In this document: piece by piece, positions 31,998 through 41,985 of the stretch
Numbering within the stretch: position 1 is the first letter of the stretch
Layout of the letters: every line of letters starts with the position of its first letter
NCBI RefSeq assembly: GCF_028372415.1
Contig: NC_092872.1
Location: forward strand, 515,096,224-515,160,223
DNA length: 64,000 nucleotides
From: Notamacropus eugenii
Lineage: Eukaryota; Chordata; Mammalia; Diprotodontia; Macropodidae
Reading direction: 5' to 3'
Program-made: the position numbers and the translations under genes
The notes under the pieces: model-generated
Seen by the model: the letters and a program-made list of their open reading frames with translations, nothing else
Database searches by the model: none
What the model was told of the DNA's origin: nothing

Positions 31998-33199
31998 TTT
32001 TTTTAATTTTTATTTTAAGTATGAATACTTATTTTTATTTATTTAAGTTTTCAACATTCATTTCCACAAAATTTTGAGTGCCCCTTTCACCAATGTGCCC
32101 TCCCTACTAATATCCTTCCTTTCCTTTATCCTCATCTTCTCTCTTTTCCTGTAGGGCAAGATAAATTTCTATATGCCATTACCTGTATTTCTTATTTCCC
32201 AGTTGTATGCAAAAACAATTCTCAACATTTGTTCCTAAAACTTTGAGTTCCAACTTCTCTTCCTTCCTCCCTCCCCACCCATCCTCACTGAGAAGGCAAG
32301 CAATTCAATATAGGCTATATATGTGTAGTTTACTTGATTTTCAAAGTCCTTTTTGAGCTTTTGCATGGCCTGGGACCATTACATATTTATTTTTGAAGTT
32401 TCAGATGCAGAAGCCTTGACTATTATGTCTTCCCCTGATGGTAAACATTGTTCTTCCTCATCGGAAAGGATGGGAAAGAATACCTGTTTCACTAAGAAAG
32501 TAATCTTCTATAATCTTATTTTTTTTCCCTTTTTGGGCATTTTCCCAACCAGTTACTTGGCTTTTGCATTCTTTGCCAAGAGTAGGGTATACTCTGGGGA
32601 CCTGTAAGTTCTCAGTTCCTCCAAGGTGACACAGTCAAGGGAGAGGAGTTTACTCACTGGCTGGGCTCCTGACTGAGATTCAGATCAGCTGCCCAATTCC
32701 CCAGTGGCTTTAGGTGGGGGCAAGGCTGCCACTCAGGGCTGAGATTGAGATCAGCTGCTCAATTCCCCCAGAGGTTTTACCCTGAGTGCTCCAACTATGG
32801 AACAATGGACACTGCAGCTGCCTGGGGTCAAGGCTAGGGGAGGACCCAGCTCCCTTGTCACGGAGGTGAAAAAGCCCTCTCACTGACCTTTGAAGCTGAC
32901 CTTGGTGCCTGTGGGTTGGTGCCTGTAAACCTCTGCTGCTGGAGATTCCGCCCCAGAAGCCTGCTCAGCCTGGCACTGCATGGTCCAGGATGTGCTGTGC
33001 TCCACTCTGTGTCAGGTGCTACAGACCCCTCCTGATGGCCCTCCCGGTCACCCTAGGCTGGAAATCTCCACTCCATCACTCTATGGCCTCTGCCGCTCCA
33101 GAATCTGTTGATAGTCTTTCTTCACAGGTATTTTATGGGCTGTGGGGGAAGAGCTAAAGTATGTACATCTTTCTACTCTGCCATCTTGGCTCTGCCCCC
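31998..33199 (-). mobile_element. L1 with both ends and no middle, antisense
   Basis: The left end is an inverted 3' UTR (31998-32345). The right end stops at 'tctgccatcttggctctgcc' (near 33180-33199), which reversed is the GGCAGAGCCAAGATGGCAGA start typical of full-length L1 5' ends. Between about 32345 and 33199 is 5' UTR/ORF1-side sequence, with most of ORF1 and all of ORF2 missing. AAACAGAATCTA (left, near 31987) and AAAGAGAATCTA (right, near 33220) may be a TSD. The 3' part itself seems to hold two consecutive tail modules (31998-32190 and 32195-32345). Confidence 0.82.
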
Positions 33200-33708
33200 T
33201 GAGTAATTCAAAAGAGAATCTACAGAATAAAATCTGTGCTTTTAGGAAGATTATTTTGGCAGCTATTGAGAGTATGGATTGGAGAGGGGAGAGAATGGAA
33301 GCAAGTGGTTCAGTTAAGAGACCATTTTAGTAGTCTCCAGGGAGAAATGATGAGGACCAGAGCGAGGATGGTGGCTGTGTAAGGGCAGAGAGAGGATCCT
33401 CTATCAAAGATGTTATGTTCAGTTCCAGACAACAGGCAGAATTGACACAATTTGGCAACAAATTGGAGAAGAGGGTAAAAAAAGGTGAAGAGTGAGGTTG
33501 CATACTTGGGTAACTAGGAGGACAGTAGTGCTCTTAAAAGGAGCAGGTGAGTGTGGAGGAGGGAGGGATTTAGAGGTGAAGATTAGGAGTCCCATTTTAG
33601 ACAAGATAAGTTTGAAGTACCAATCAGATATCCAAGAGGAGATGTCCAGCAGGCATTTGGTGATGGGAGATTAGATCTCAGGAGAACACCAATGAAAACA
33701 CAGGTCTG

Positions 33709-33825
33709 GGCCGTGTGTGTATGTGTATGTAAGTATAGATATGTGTAAAATATATTTACATATAAATAAGCCCACAAAGACATACAAATATGAAGCCATA
33801 CATGCATATATACATACATACTTGC
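33709..33825. repeat. TG/TA-rich low-complexity tract
   Basis: GTGTGTGTATGTGTATG followed by imperfect TATACATACATA units. Confidence 0.85.
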
Positions 33826-33939
33826 TTATCTCAAGTGCCTTATCTTACATGGTCCCCATCAGCTGCTAGTGACTCCTTTCTCAAACTATCTTGTATTTAC
33901 TTGGCATATGTTTTATATTTCCTTTTATGTGTACATATG

Positions 33940-34195
33940 GGCAGCTGGTGGCAGAGTGGATAAAGTAGCAGGCCAGGGGTCAGGAAGACTCATCTTCCTG
34001 AGTTGAAATCTGTCATTAGACACTTACTAGCTATGTGACCCTGGGCAAGTCACTTCACCCTGTTTGCCTCAGTTTCCTCATCTGTAAAATGAGCTGGAGA
34101 AGGAACTAGCAAGCCACTCCAGTATCTTTGCCAAGAAAACCCCAAATGGAGTCATGAAGAGTCAGATGTGACTGAAAAGACTGAACAAAAACAAA
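33940..34195 (+). mobile_element. Type A SINE with BovB-like tail, sense
   Basis: 'gggcagctggtggcagagtg', 'ctatgtgaccctgggcaagt', 'cctcagtttcctcatctgta', 'actccagtatctttgccaag', tail 'gaagagtcagatgtgactga', ending AACAAAAACAAAAA. The best-preserved copy of this class here. Confidence 0.95.
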
Positions 34196-34221
34196 AATAT
34201 ACGTTTGCATAGTTTTACTAG

Positions 34222-34330
34222 ATATAGTACAAACTCCTTGCTATTAAGGACTTTGCTCTTTTTCTTTGTATCCTTTGCAAAGTGCCTCAAGAAAAGGAGG
34301 CTCTTAATGAATATTTATTGATCTGTTGAC
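34222..34330 (+). mobile_element. L2 3' end, sense
   Basis: 'tacaaactccttgctattaa', 'ggctcttaatgaatatttat'. Confidence 0.7.
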
Positions 34331-34334
34331 AGAC

Positions 34335-35375
34335 AATAACATTCTCCAGGGGCTAGTAAGTCTAGACTCCACAGTGCCTGCCTTGGCATGCTCGCCAGCA
34401 TGTGACCACTGAAGCAACTCACAGGGCAGCTGGCATGTGGGGCTATCTTCAGATTAATCTCACTTGCTTTGATAAAAAAAATCAACAGAAGGTAAGAGTG
34501 GAGAGAAAAAGGCACAGAGGGAAGAAAATTGAGTTCTGACAGCAGGTCTTTCCTCATAAACAGTAGCATGATGGGTTTCCCAAACCTTGTCCATCTCTGA
34601 TAGAGCCGATTGTCTCAGCAGGCATGGGAGTGCCCAGAGACAATGGCCAGGGCTGGCTGGCTGGCCAAGCTCCTGGAGCTGCTCTTCCCAATACTGTTTC
34701 ACTTGCTGGCTTTATAGGCTTTGAGTCCAGTACCTTTGGCAGGCAACAAGGCCCTGATCCAGGCTTTCCTTCATACCTCCCATTTTAGTTTTTAATTAGT
34801 TTTGCTCCTAAAGCCGATTATAGTGCAATTTTATATGGCCCGCCTGGCTACAAATTGAGTTAAAGCCATGAAAAATAATCACATTGGGAGAATCCGGACC
34901 ACACAGCCAATGCAGAGGACTTAAGTGTCCTTGCAAAAAGTTTAAATTTAGATAAAAGTCATAAATCCCTGAGTGTAAACATCCTTCACTGAGTACAGTC
35001 ACTGCCTCTGGCTCTCTGAAGCCAATTTCAGCTTTGGGCACTGGCTTTTGAAGCCAAGCAGGTCTGAAAAGAGCATTCAGGGGCTAGAAAACCAGGAGAA
35101 GACAGAGGGAGAGATGATCTTCTTAGGAAAGAGGAAATATGCTTCCAAGGCCTTGGAAGTCATTGCTACTGGGATTTCCCTAGCAGGACAGATTTTCTAG
35201 CCTTGTTCTTCCATCTCTACCGGTTGATTAGATACCTAGATATCTCTTTTTCTGTGAAATGGTTGGGTTGGATTGGGTTATCTGCAAGGCCACATCTAAC
35301 TGTAACATTATTTGTTCTTGCATCCCATCTGATGGAAGGAAAGTTAAGAGACGGGCATCTGCAGTTGTGGACACT
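34335..35375. other. Repeat-poor island, no gene
   Basis: About 1 kb without recognisable repeats. 34785-34990 is AT-rich but compositionally complex and contains TTTTTAATTAGTTTTG (34789-34804), a homeodomain-type core, and AAATAATCACATTGGGAG. Short frames have no domain. It could be a conserved noncoding element. Confidence 0.4.
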
Positions 35376-35614
35376 TAATAATAGTGACAAGCATTTACAT
35401 AGTGCTTTGAGGTTGACAAAGTCCTTTGCCATTTGATCCTCACAACAACCAGGTGAGGCAGTTGCTATTATTACACCTATTTTACAGATGAGACAACTGA
35501 GACTGGGAGAGGTTAAGGGATTAGCCTAGATTCACACAGCTGGTCCAGGTAGGATTTGAATCCAAGTCTTCTTGACTTCAAGTCCAACGTTCTATCTACT
35601 GTGCCATCTAGACT
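35376..35614 (-). mobile_element. Type B CORE-SINE, antisense, near full length
   Basis: 'atttacatagtgctttgagg', 'ctcacaacaaccaggtgagg', 'ttttacagatgagacaactg', 'gttctatctactgtgccatc'. Confidence 0.92.
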
Positions 35615-35721
35615 GGAAGCTGGGGAATTCCATCAACATTCCTTCTAAACGAGCTTTGGAAAGTCCTGTTATTGAAAGAGTTCTGTTTTAACAAGTAGGT
35701 TTGGAAAATAAAATGCCTTCA

Positions 35722-35885
35722 ACATCAACAACATTAAACATTTATTAAACTCCTGCTGTACCCATAGTACTTCTTTGGGAGGAGATACCAAATTTAAATA
35801 TAAGAGTCCCACTCAAAGAGCTCATTGTCTAGTACAGGAATGACACCCTAAGCACAAATAACTATAAAACACAGTATTTCCTGGT
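35722..35885 (-). mobile_element. L2 3' end, antisense
   Basis: 'aaacatttattaaactcctg' and 'cactcaaagagctcattgtc'. Confidence 0.8.
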
Positions 35886-36134
35886 TATCCTCTGCATAAA
35901 CAACCTCATACATGTTGGGTATCACTGAGTGATCTTTCTTAATTGCTTCCCACCTTAAATCTTTCTTTCATGTTGCTTTCTCTCCTCTCTCCTTCCTTAC
36001 TGTTTTCCCTCTCCCTTTTTCTCTTCTTTGCTTTTGTCCTAGACCTTACCAGTGGTACCTGTTACTACTGATGATACCTGAAGCAATTCAACAAATAATT
36101 GCTACGGACATGTGAAGGAGAAGGAGCACTAGGC

Positions 36135-36330
36135 AAGTGTGGCAGAGCAAGAACATTATGTTAAGAGTTAGGAGACCCAGATTTGAGTCTCAACTCTGTT
36201 ACTTGTGAACTGGATGACCTTGGATAAGACACTTTGTCCTCTCTGAGTCTCAGTTTCCTCATCTCTAAAATGGGCATAATCACACTACCCTATCCACCTT
36301 CCAGAGTTGTTGTGAGGAACCAGATGAGTT
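36135..36330 (+). mobile_element. MIR SINE
   Basis: 'agttaggagacccagatttg', 'gatgaccttggataagacac', 'gtctcagtttcctcatctct', 'agagttgttgtgagga'. Near full length. Confidence 0.9.
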
Positions 36331-36414
36331 AATCTCAGATTTATAGAGCACATCAAGGTGCACAAAGCCCTTCCTCCTAAGGGTCCTTTTAATTGATGGG
36401 CAATAGTATTAGAG

Positions 36415-36578
36415 GGCCAGGATTCAAACCTAGATTCTATTTCTCATTCCCTGTGTGATATTGGGCAAGTCAAATCATTTCTCTCTGGGTCTCAGTTTCT
36501 TGTCTGCAAAATGAAATGGGGAAGATTGGATAATGCTCTACACTTTATTTAACTCTAAATCCTTATGATCCTGTGACC
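36415..36578 (+). mobile_element. MIR SINE
   Basis: 'tgtgatattgggcaagtcaa', 'gggtctcagtttcttgtctg', 'taactctaaatccttatgat'. A short piece of antisense type B 3' sequence (36335-36375) lies just upstream. Confidence 0.8.
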
Positions 36579-36599
36579 TGGTGTTCAGAGAAGGCAATG

Positions 36600-36771
36600 T
36601 TAAATTCAATTGACATTCATTACACCCTTACTCTGTGTAAAGCTCTATATTTAATGTTCTGTGAATATGTGCATGCACAAATATGATACAAAGATGGAAC
36701 AAGATAGTTACTATAGTAACTTATAGTCCAATGAGATAGACAGCTATAGTAGAAAGTAGAATGTGAGAAGT
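36600..36771 (-). mobile_element. L2 3' end, antisense
   Basis: 'cattcattacacccttactc', 'agttactatagtaacttata'. It is interrupted on the right by a type R SINE. Confidence 0.65.
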
Positions 36772-36781
36772 ACCAAGATGG

Positions 36782-36985
36782 TCGTGTTCATCCTTCATTC
36801 TTGAAGAAGACCATGCCGTCAGAGAAATGATGACATGACTTGCACTTGACTTTGTTTTGAGTGAAGGAGGGCTGTGCAAGGTGACCAACCTCAGTTTCTC
36901 CTCCTGAGCCATCTGGATCTAGTGCCAGATATTCATCAGGATGACTAGAGATGGCCCAGGATGCAATGGGAGACCTTGGCCAAGA
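36782..36985 (-). mobile_element. Type R SINE tail module, antisense
   Basis: 'tccttcattcttgaagaaga', 'cagagaaatgatgacatgac', 'gaaggagggctgtgcaaggt', 'tagagatggcccaggatgca'. The outermost bases match the end of the RTE LINE at 30830. CCAAGAT occurs on both flanks (36774, 36974) as a possible short TSD. Confidence 0.9.
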
Positions 36986-37104
36986 TACAGTCAAAACAAA
37001 GAGTCAGATGTTTGATGAGGGAAGAGATAGCTTCCAGCTGTGGGGGAGAGTAGAGGATACAATTCAATTCTCAGACATTTACTAATAACCTACTTTGTGT
37101 TGAG

Positions 37105-37310
37105 GCAGCAAGATATAATGGATAGGGAGCTCACTTGGACCCAGCAAAACCTGGATTCAAGTCCTGCCTCTGACAAATACTGGCCATGTGACCAATGGAA
37201 AATCACTTAGCATCCAAGTGCCCCTCAGACAAATCTCTAAGATTATACTTTTATAATAATTGCTGATCTGCATTGATAGAGGATGTTTCCTCCATACACC
37301 AACAAAATCA
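37105..37310 (+). mobile_element. MIR3-like SINE
   Basis: 'gcaagatataatggataggg', 'ctggattcaagtcctgcctc', 'ggccatgtgaccaatggaaa', then a different 3' part, 'gctgatctgcattgatagag', shared by a MIR3-like subfamily. Confidence 0.75.
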
Positions 37311-37446
37311 CAGGCCAATGTCTCCCTTCGGTCCTCCCCTTCTTCCTTCCCCCTCCCCTGCAAATGTGCAAGGTACTGGGCAAGAATCAAGGAAAGCACC
37401 TAAGTTTGTCTTTGAAGGAAAAGAAGGGTTTCAACAGGTGAAGATG

Positions 37447-37452
37447 GTGTAT

Positions 37453-37516
<64 letters not shown>

Positions 37517-37526
37517 GTGTGTGTGT
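37447..37526. repeat. TG microsatellite
   Basis: About 80 bases of TG units with a few TATG interruptions at both ends. Val-Cys or Thr-His repeat frames over it are artefacts. Confidence 0.97.
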
Positions 37527-37554
37527 AAGAGAATAATGAGAGAAAAGCCTGAAA

Positions 37555-37762
37555 AAGTAATTTTGAACTAGGATGCTGGAGGGCCCTACAGGCCAGAATA
37601 AGAATTTTATCCTTCTTTATCCCCATAGGCAGCACTGAGCCACTAAAGCTATCCAAGCAGAAGAATCTCATGATGAGGGCACAAATTTGGAAGATTATGT
37701 GGGCATTGTTGTGAAGAATGGATTGGAAAGTGGGAAGAGCTAAAGGCAGTGAGATCACATTT
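37555..37762 (-). mobile_element. L2 fragment, antisense
   Basis: 'aattttatccttctttatcc', 'gcactgagccactaaagcta', 'gaatggattggaaagtggga' in antisense L2 order. Confidence 0.75.
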
Positions 37763-38015
37763 TGGCAGCCAAGTAGATAGAATAGACTTATAGTAAAGAA
37801 GACCTGAGTTCAAATCCTCTTTTACATGCTTATTAATTATGTGACCCTTAACCTCTATCGGTTTCAGTTTCCTCATCTGTAAAATGGGGATAATAATAGT
37901 ATCTGGTTCACAGAGTTGTGATCCTTATTGTAACGGTCAAATGAAACAATATGTGTAAAACACTTTGCAAACCTTAAAGGACTACACAAACATCAGCCGT
38001 CATCATCCTCATCAT
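37763..38015 (+). mobile_element. Type B CORE-SINE, sense, near full length
   Basis: 'agaagacctgagttcaaatc', 'ggtttcagtttcctcatctg', 'aaatggggataataatagta', 'cactttgcaaaccttaaagg'. Confidence 0.92.
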
Positions 38016-38440
38016 TATTTTCCCATGGACCTTTTTCATACCAGTCCCTGAGATCAGCATGGATTTTACTTTTAGGGAGAATCAGTCTATGATCATACTC
38101 AGAAAAAGACTGGATTTTAAACATCCTTGAACTTTTGCTTTTTCTCATCTACCCCCAGTTAAGTTTCCTACGAATGAATTCCTACTGGAATCTCCATTTG
38201 GAAGAGGGGTCCAGATCAGCCAGATTTGGCTCTTCTGATTTTATAAATTTGGTTCCTATCACTCTTTGTCCTAGTGACTTCCTTTTTTTTATTGGTGAGT
38301 TCTTTCGGGCATCTCCATTTTAAGGAACAGCTCAGACTCTCCACATATCAGTCTCTGGACTTTGCCACTGGGCCCTAGTGGGCACCTTCCCTCCCCCTCC
38401 TCCCCACATTTCAGCTGCCTTTTCTGTATAGTCTTTCCCC
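38016..38440. other. No gene seen
   Basis: Unassigned. A short frame at 38135-38323 has no domain. Confidence 0.4.
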
Positions 38441-38442
38441 CT

Positions 38443-38700
38443 TAGAGCATAAACTTTGATTTATTTACTTTTGAAACTGATTTTATTTTCAATTCAGGGA
38501 ACAAAACAAACATTTCCATAGCACAATAAAAAAAGATGAATGCACATGAAACTGCAGATCTACCATGTACAATTTGCTAGAGCATAAGCTCCCTGAAGAC
38601 AGGAACTGTCTTTCTTTTTCCTTGCGTTGGGGGTCCCTGGCACCTATCACAGTGACTGGCACATAGTAAACAATAAATACTTATTGACTTAAGGAAACTG
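38443..38700 (+). mobile_element. L2 3' end, sense, split by an L1 tail
   Basis: 'tagagcataaact' is interrupted and resumes as 'tagagcataagctccctgaa' at 38578, continuing to 'agtgactggcacatagtaaa' and 'caataaatacttattgac'. Confidence 0.85.
38456..38577 (-). mobile_element. Short L1-type tail insertion, antisense, with TSD
   Basis: TAGAGCATAAACT (38443-38455) and TAGAGCATAAGCT (38578-38590) form a 12/13 TSD. The 122-base insert starts T-rich and contains 'gaacaaaacaaacatttcca' and 'tgcacatgaaactgcagatc', matching the segment at 50690-50790. It belongs to a different L1 3' UTR subfamily than the copies at 14786 and 43690. Confidence 0.8.
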
Positions 38701-38772
38701 TTAGGTGTGCTTGGATATCACTGTAAGTATCCAGGTGGAGGATGGATGTTCATTTGTCAGAAAAATTACATG

Positions 38773-38880
38773 GGGTTCACTATGTGTCATCTCTGTGCTA
38801 AGTGTTCTACAAATATTATCTCAAATGATCCTCACAACTGCCCTGGAAGGTAGGTGCTATTATGAGCCCCATTTTACCAT
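38773..38880 (-). mobile_element. Type B SINE 3' half, antisense
   Basis: 'aatattatctcaaatgatcc', 'tcacaactgccctggaaggt', 'tatgagccccattttacc'. Confidence 0.8.
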
Positions 38881-39545
38881 ATTAAGTACAGTAAAATCCT
38901 GTTATAACTCAAAGTAATTGAGAGATTTGGATATACCACAAGTCAAATCGTGTCCCTTGATATATACAGGTAGAAACCCAACATAGATAGATAAAGTTTC
39001 TGTTAAAGATTTACAATGTGCCATGACCCGAGGGAATTGTGAGAATTGTGTGAACCAAATTGACACTGTTTTGTAACTAAATTTTGTATCTACCTCAGTT
39101 CCCTTTCTATGATAATAAACCACATGGTAACAGAGACATAGGGACAGACTTATATAAAATAAAGGATAAAATGGAAAACTCTTGAACCCAAACTAATATT
39201 AAGCTATGTTCAGGGCATAAAAATGAAACTTCATTCCCACCCTTTAATCTGGTCCACATTCCTGCTGATCTCAGTACTCCTTTCTTTCCCAGTTTGCTAC
39301 AAATAGACTGGACAACAAATCCTCACCCACCTAGCAGGGAATGAATGTAATGGCTAAAAATAGTAATTGTTTCTCTTTTACCCGGGAACCCTGAGGGTCT
39401 TCCCCTTCCAGTTTGATTTTTTTTTTTTTATCAAAGGGGCCATCCCTTGAGTAACTACTTAAAGAAGCCTATACATTGAACGGGTGTATCTCAAAGTGAG
39501 AATGTGATAAGACCTTAGCCTGAAAGGGCCAGGGTCTCACATTAG
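38881..39545. other. Mostly unassigned
   Basis: 38890-38920 ('acagtaaaatcctgttataa') resembles the terminus of a pogo/Tigger-type element, but no partner terminus was found. The rest is unassigned, with a T run at 39418-39429. Confidence 0.35.
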
Positions 39546-39546
39546 A

Positions 39547-39730
39547 TTCTGGCCCATCTCCAGTCATCTTGATGGATATCAGGCCACTGGACCCAGATGG
39601 CTCAGGAGAAGAAAGTGAGGTTGGTGATCTTGCACAGCCTTCCCTCACTCAAATCAAAGTCAACTGCAAGTCATGTCATCATCTTGATGTCATGGTCCTT
39701 TTTGAGAATGAAGGACAAACACAACATAAA
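39547..39730 (+). mobile_element. Type R SINE tail module, sense
   Basis: 'ggcccatctccagtcatctt', 'ggacccagatggctcaggag', 'ccttccctcactcaaatcaa', 'gatgtcatggtccttttt', ending 'gaatgaaggacaaacacaac'. 5' truncated; the tRNA-like head is absent. Confidence 0.92.
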
Positions 39731-40766
39731 AGGGGATTCCTATTAAAGTATGGGACTGGTTCTACTTCTGTGGGTGTACCAGGCTGGGATAGACTTCCGA
39801 AGGCCACTTCAGTATAGAGTTTGCAAACTCAGCTAGTTAAGCAAACTGACATAATGCCTTCTCTGATCCAAATGAATGCCCAGAAAGCTTAGGTTTGGAG
39901 GGTGAGAACAATCCCATTAGCTCTACCCAGAGGCAGCTTCCCTGGGCCCAGAGGTGACAGAGCTTAGAGATGAGTTCTATTTATCTTGGAAGGACTGAAC
40001 TCTTTTGTAACATACACCCATTGTTGTTGGGAGCCCAAAATACTTTTATTAATGGAAAAATAGAGATGTATCTATGAAGAAATATTTTTACAAGCACAGA
40101 GGAGCCAGGGCGGTGGGATCAGAGCACATCCTCAGGAAGTTTGACTCCTTATCTTCTAGGGAACCTAAGGAAAAGAACTATTTCAACCCTGCATTTCATT
40201 TGTGCTGCAAAGGGCAGCAGGGAGACCCACTGTTGTCTACTTTTCTGTGTTCTGAGAGATAGTTTCCTTGGCAGGATTCCTTTTTCAGATCTGAGTTTCT
40301 GAATGCTAAGTGGCAAGGCCATGCAGTGGCCACCGTGGGTGCCAAATGTTGCTCCCTGCAACTGGGTTACACCTGGGTCCAGATGTGTTCCTCAGACACC
40401 CATTTCCTTCCAAGTGCAATTAGAAATGTTTACATTACTCCCTAAATCCCTTTATGCAATGGACATGAGTCATCTTGAAGTTTACCTCTTTCCCATAAGG
40501 GAAGATAAGCTGAGATGGGACTTCCCACTTCTGATTAGAAACCAAAGGGTATCTGTGATATTGTGGCCTTGACTAAAGAGTTTTATCCTGTCACTAAGAC
40601 AAGAGTGAGCAAAATCCAAGCAGCTTGGACCTAGAGGCCTTAAAGGATACCTTGGATCCTCTCTCCTCCTCCTCCATTCTTCTTCTTCCACCTTATTTCT
40701 GGACAGCTTTCAGAAGTTCCAGCAAGGGTTCTTTGAATGACTAAAATGATTTCTAGTCATTTATAT
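39731..40766. other. Repeat-poor, no gene
   Basis: About 1 kb unassigned. Short frames on both strands (40074-40262, 40303-40572) lack domains. Confidence 0.4.
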
Positions 40767-40989
40767 GAGGGGTTTCTACCTTTGTTTGTGTTCTAGACCC
40801 CTTTGACAGTCTGGTGAAACCCATGGATCCTTTCTTAGACTGTTTTTTAAACACTTGAAGAAAATACTAAATTTCAATTACAGGTTAATTAAAATAAAGG
40901 TGTAACTTTTTTTCCTATTTAAGTTCACAGATGTGATATTTAATCAGAGCTCCGTTGGGGTTATGTGGACCCCAGGTTATGAACTCCTA
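40767..40989. mobile_element. hAT-type MITE, 223 bases
   Basis: Left end GAGGGGTTTCTACC and reversed right end TAGGAGTTCATAACC are worn versions of the CAGGGGTTCTTAACC terminus. Octamers ATTTATAT (left) and ACTTAAAT (right) agree at 6 of 8 positions. The interior ('gacagtctggtgaaac') also occurs, reversed, near 63585 in the MITE at 63403. Confidence 0.75.
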
Positions 40990-41186
40990 ACTTAAATCAT
41001 CATGTGAACTTATCACATGATTATTGTTCACAAATGAAGCTACTCTCGTCATTTCCTGATGTATAATTTGTAGGAGGAAGCCAAGATAAATCTATAGAAC
41101 TAGTGGGTGGAAAGTTTCTGGAGACTCTTAGCCCCAATTTCCTCATCTTTTGAATGAGGAGTTTTGATCAGGTGTTCCAAATTGAC

Positions 41187-41244
41187 CTTCCTTCCTTCCT
41201 TCCTTCCTTCCTTCCTTCCTTCCTTCCTTCCTTCCTTCCTTCCT
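41187..41244. repeat. TTCC tetranucleotide array
   Basis: About 14 near-perfect TTCC units. Confidence 0.98.
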
Positions 41245-41305
41245 AGTGCTTCATAGTACATAGTAAACACTTAAATAAATGTTTTTCATTCATTCATTCA
41301 ACAAG
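41245..41305 (+). mobile_element. L2 tip, sense
   Basis: 'gtacatagtaaacacttaaa' then TAAATGTTTTTCATTCATTC is the extreme L2 3' end, whose own terminal repeat (ATTC) abuts the TTCC array. Confidence 0.65.
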
Positions 41306-41529
41306 TATTTACTGAGTACAACTTCCTTTATTCAGGAGGCTAGGTATGGAATCACAGACTCAACTCTAATTCAGGAAATTCGTATGGGACTGTCATCCCA
41401 GAAAAGACTCACAAGAGATGGTTCCTAGGATGCCAAGATGAAAGAAGCTTAGGAACATGGTGACATGTTGGGCAGGCTCCAATCTACCTTTCTAACATTG
41501 TTATAAATTACAACGCCTCATGTAATCAA
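41306..41529. other. Unassigned
   Basis: No repeat or gene recognised. Confidence 0.35.
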
Positions 41530-41985
41530 AGTGGTCTTCTTGTTCTTAACACATGAGGCTCTCTCTCAGATCTTCATGCCGTCTTCACACACTGGCTATC
41601 TTCCATGTTTGGAATGCACTTTCTCATCACATCTGCCTCTTAGAACATTTTTAAACTCAGCTAAAGTAACACCTTCTATCTACCTGAGAACTTTCCTAAG
41701 GATAGTGATCTCCCTTGACAATTACCTTGAGTTGATTTTTGTTTATACTTACGTATGTACGCTTTGTCTTCAGGTTGAAAAAGTATATATGTGTGTGTTT
41801 GTGTGTATATATGTGTGTATTTCTATATATGTGTGTGTATACATATACATGCTTGTACACACACTATAATCTTGTATATATATTATTTTTCCCGGAGGGA
41901 AATGACCGTTTCCTTTTTTGGTTTTGTATTCCCCAGTACCTGGCACATCATAAATACTTTTTGGTTAATTGACTGCCTATGTGGA
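41530..41985 (+). mobile_element. L2 3' region, sense, with an internal TG/TA repeat
   Basis: 'tttggaatgcactttctcat', 'ctgcctcttagaacattttt', 'actcagctaaagtaacacct', 'ccagtacctggcacatcata'. A TATGTGTG microsatellite (41785-41880) has expanded within it. Confidence 0.85.

Larger units (their letters stand above)
30480..33705 (-). mobile_element. Long L2 LINE, antisense, hosting RTE and L1
   Basis: Three L2 segments remain: 30480-30822, 31816-31997 and about 33200-33705. The first starts at the tip ('tatttattcggtgtctacta') and ends in 'ggaatgttaagtttgaagaa'. The second contains 'attgtgagggactttaatat'. The third, read on minus, includes MSKMGLLIF, a worn form of the L2 RT-domain segment MSKTELLIF. 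Together about 1 kb of L2, 5' truncated and broken. Confidence 0.85.

Noticed and set aside
33940-34010. SINE heads considered as tRNA genes
   Set aside because: Box A/B-like sequence is degenerate, no cloverleaf closes, and the sequence continues into SINE core.
37273-37758. Frames with long Val-Cys or His-Thr runs
   Set aside because: They are generated by the TG microsatellite.
38888-39125. Tigger-like terminus 'acagtaaaatcctgttataa'
   Set aside because: No partner terminus or TA duplication was found; left unassigned.
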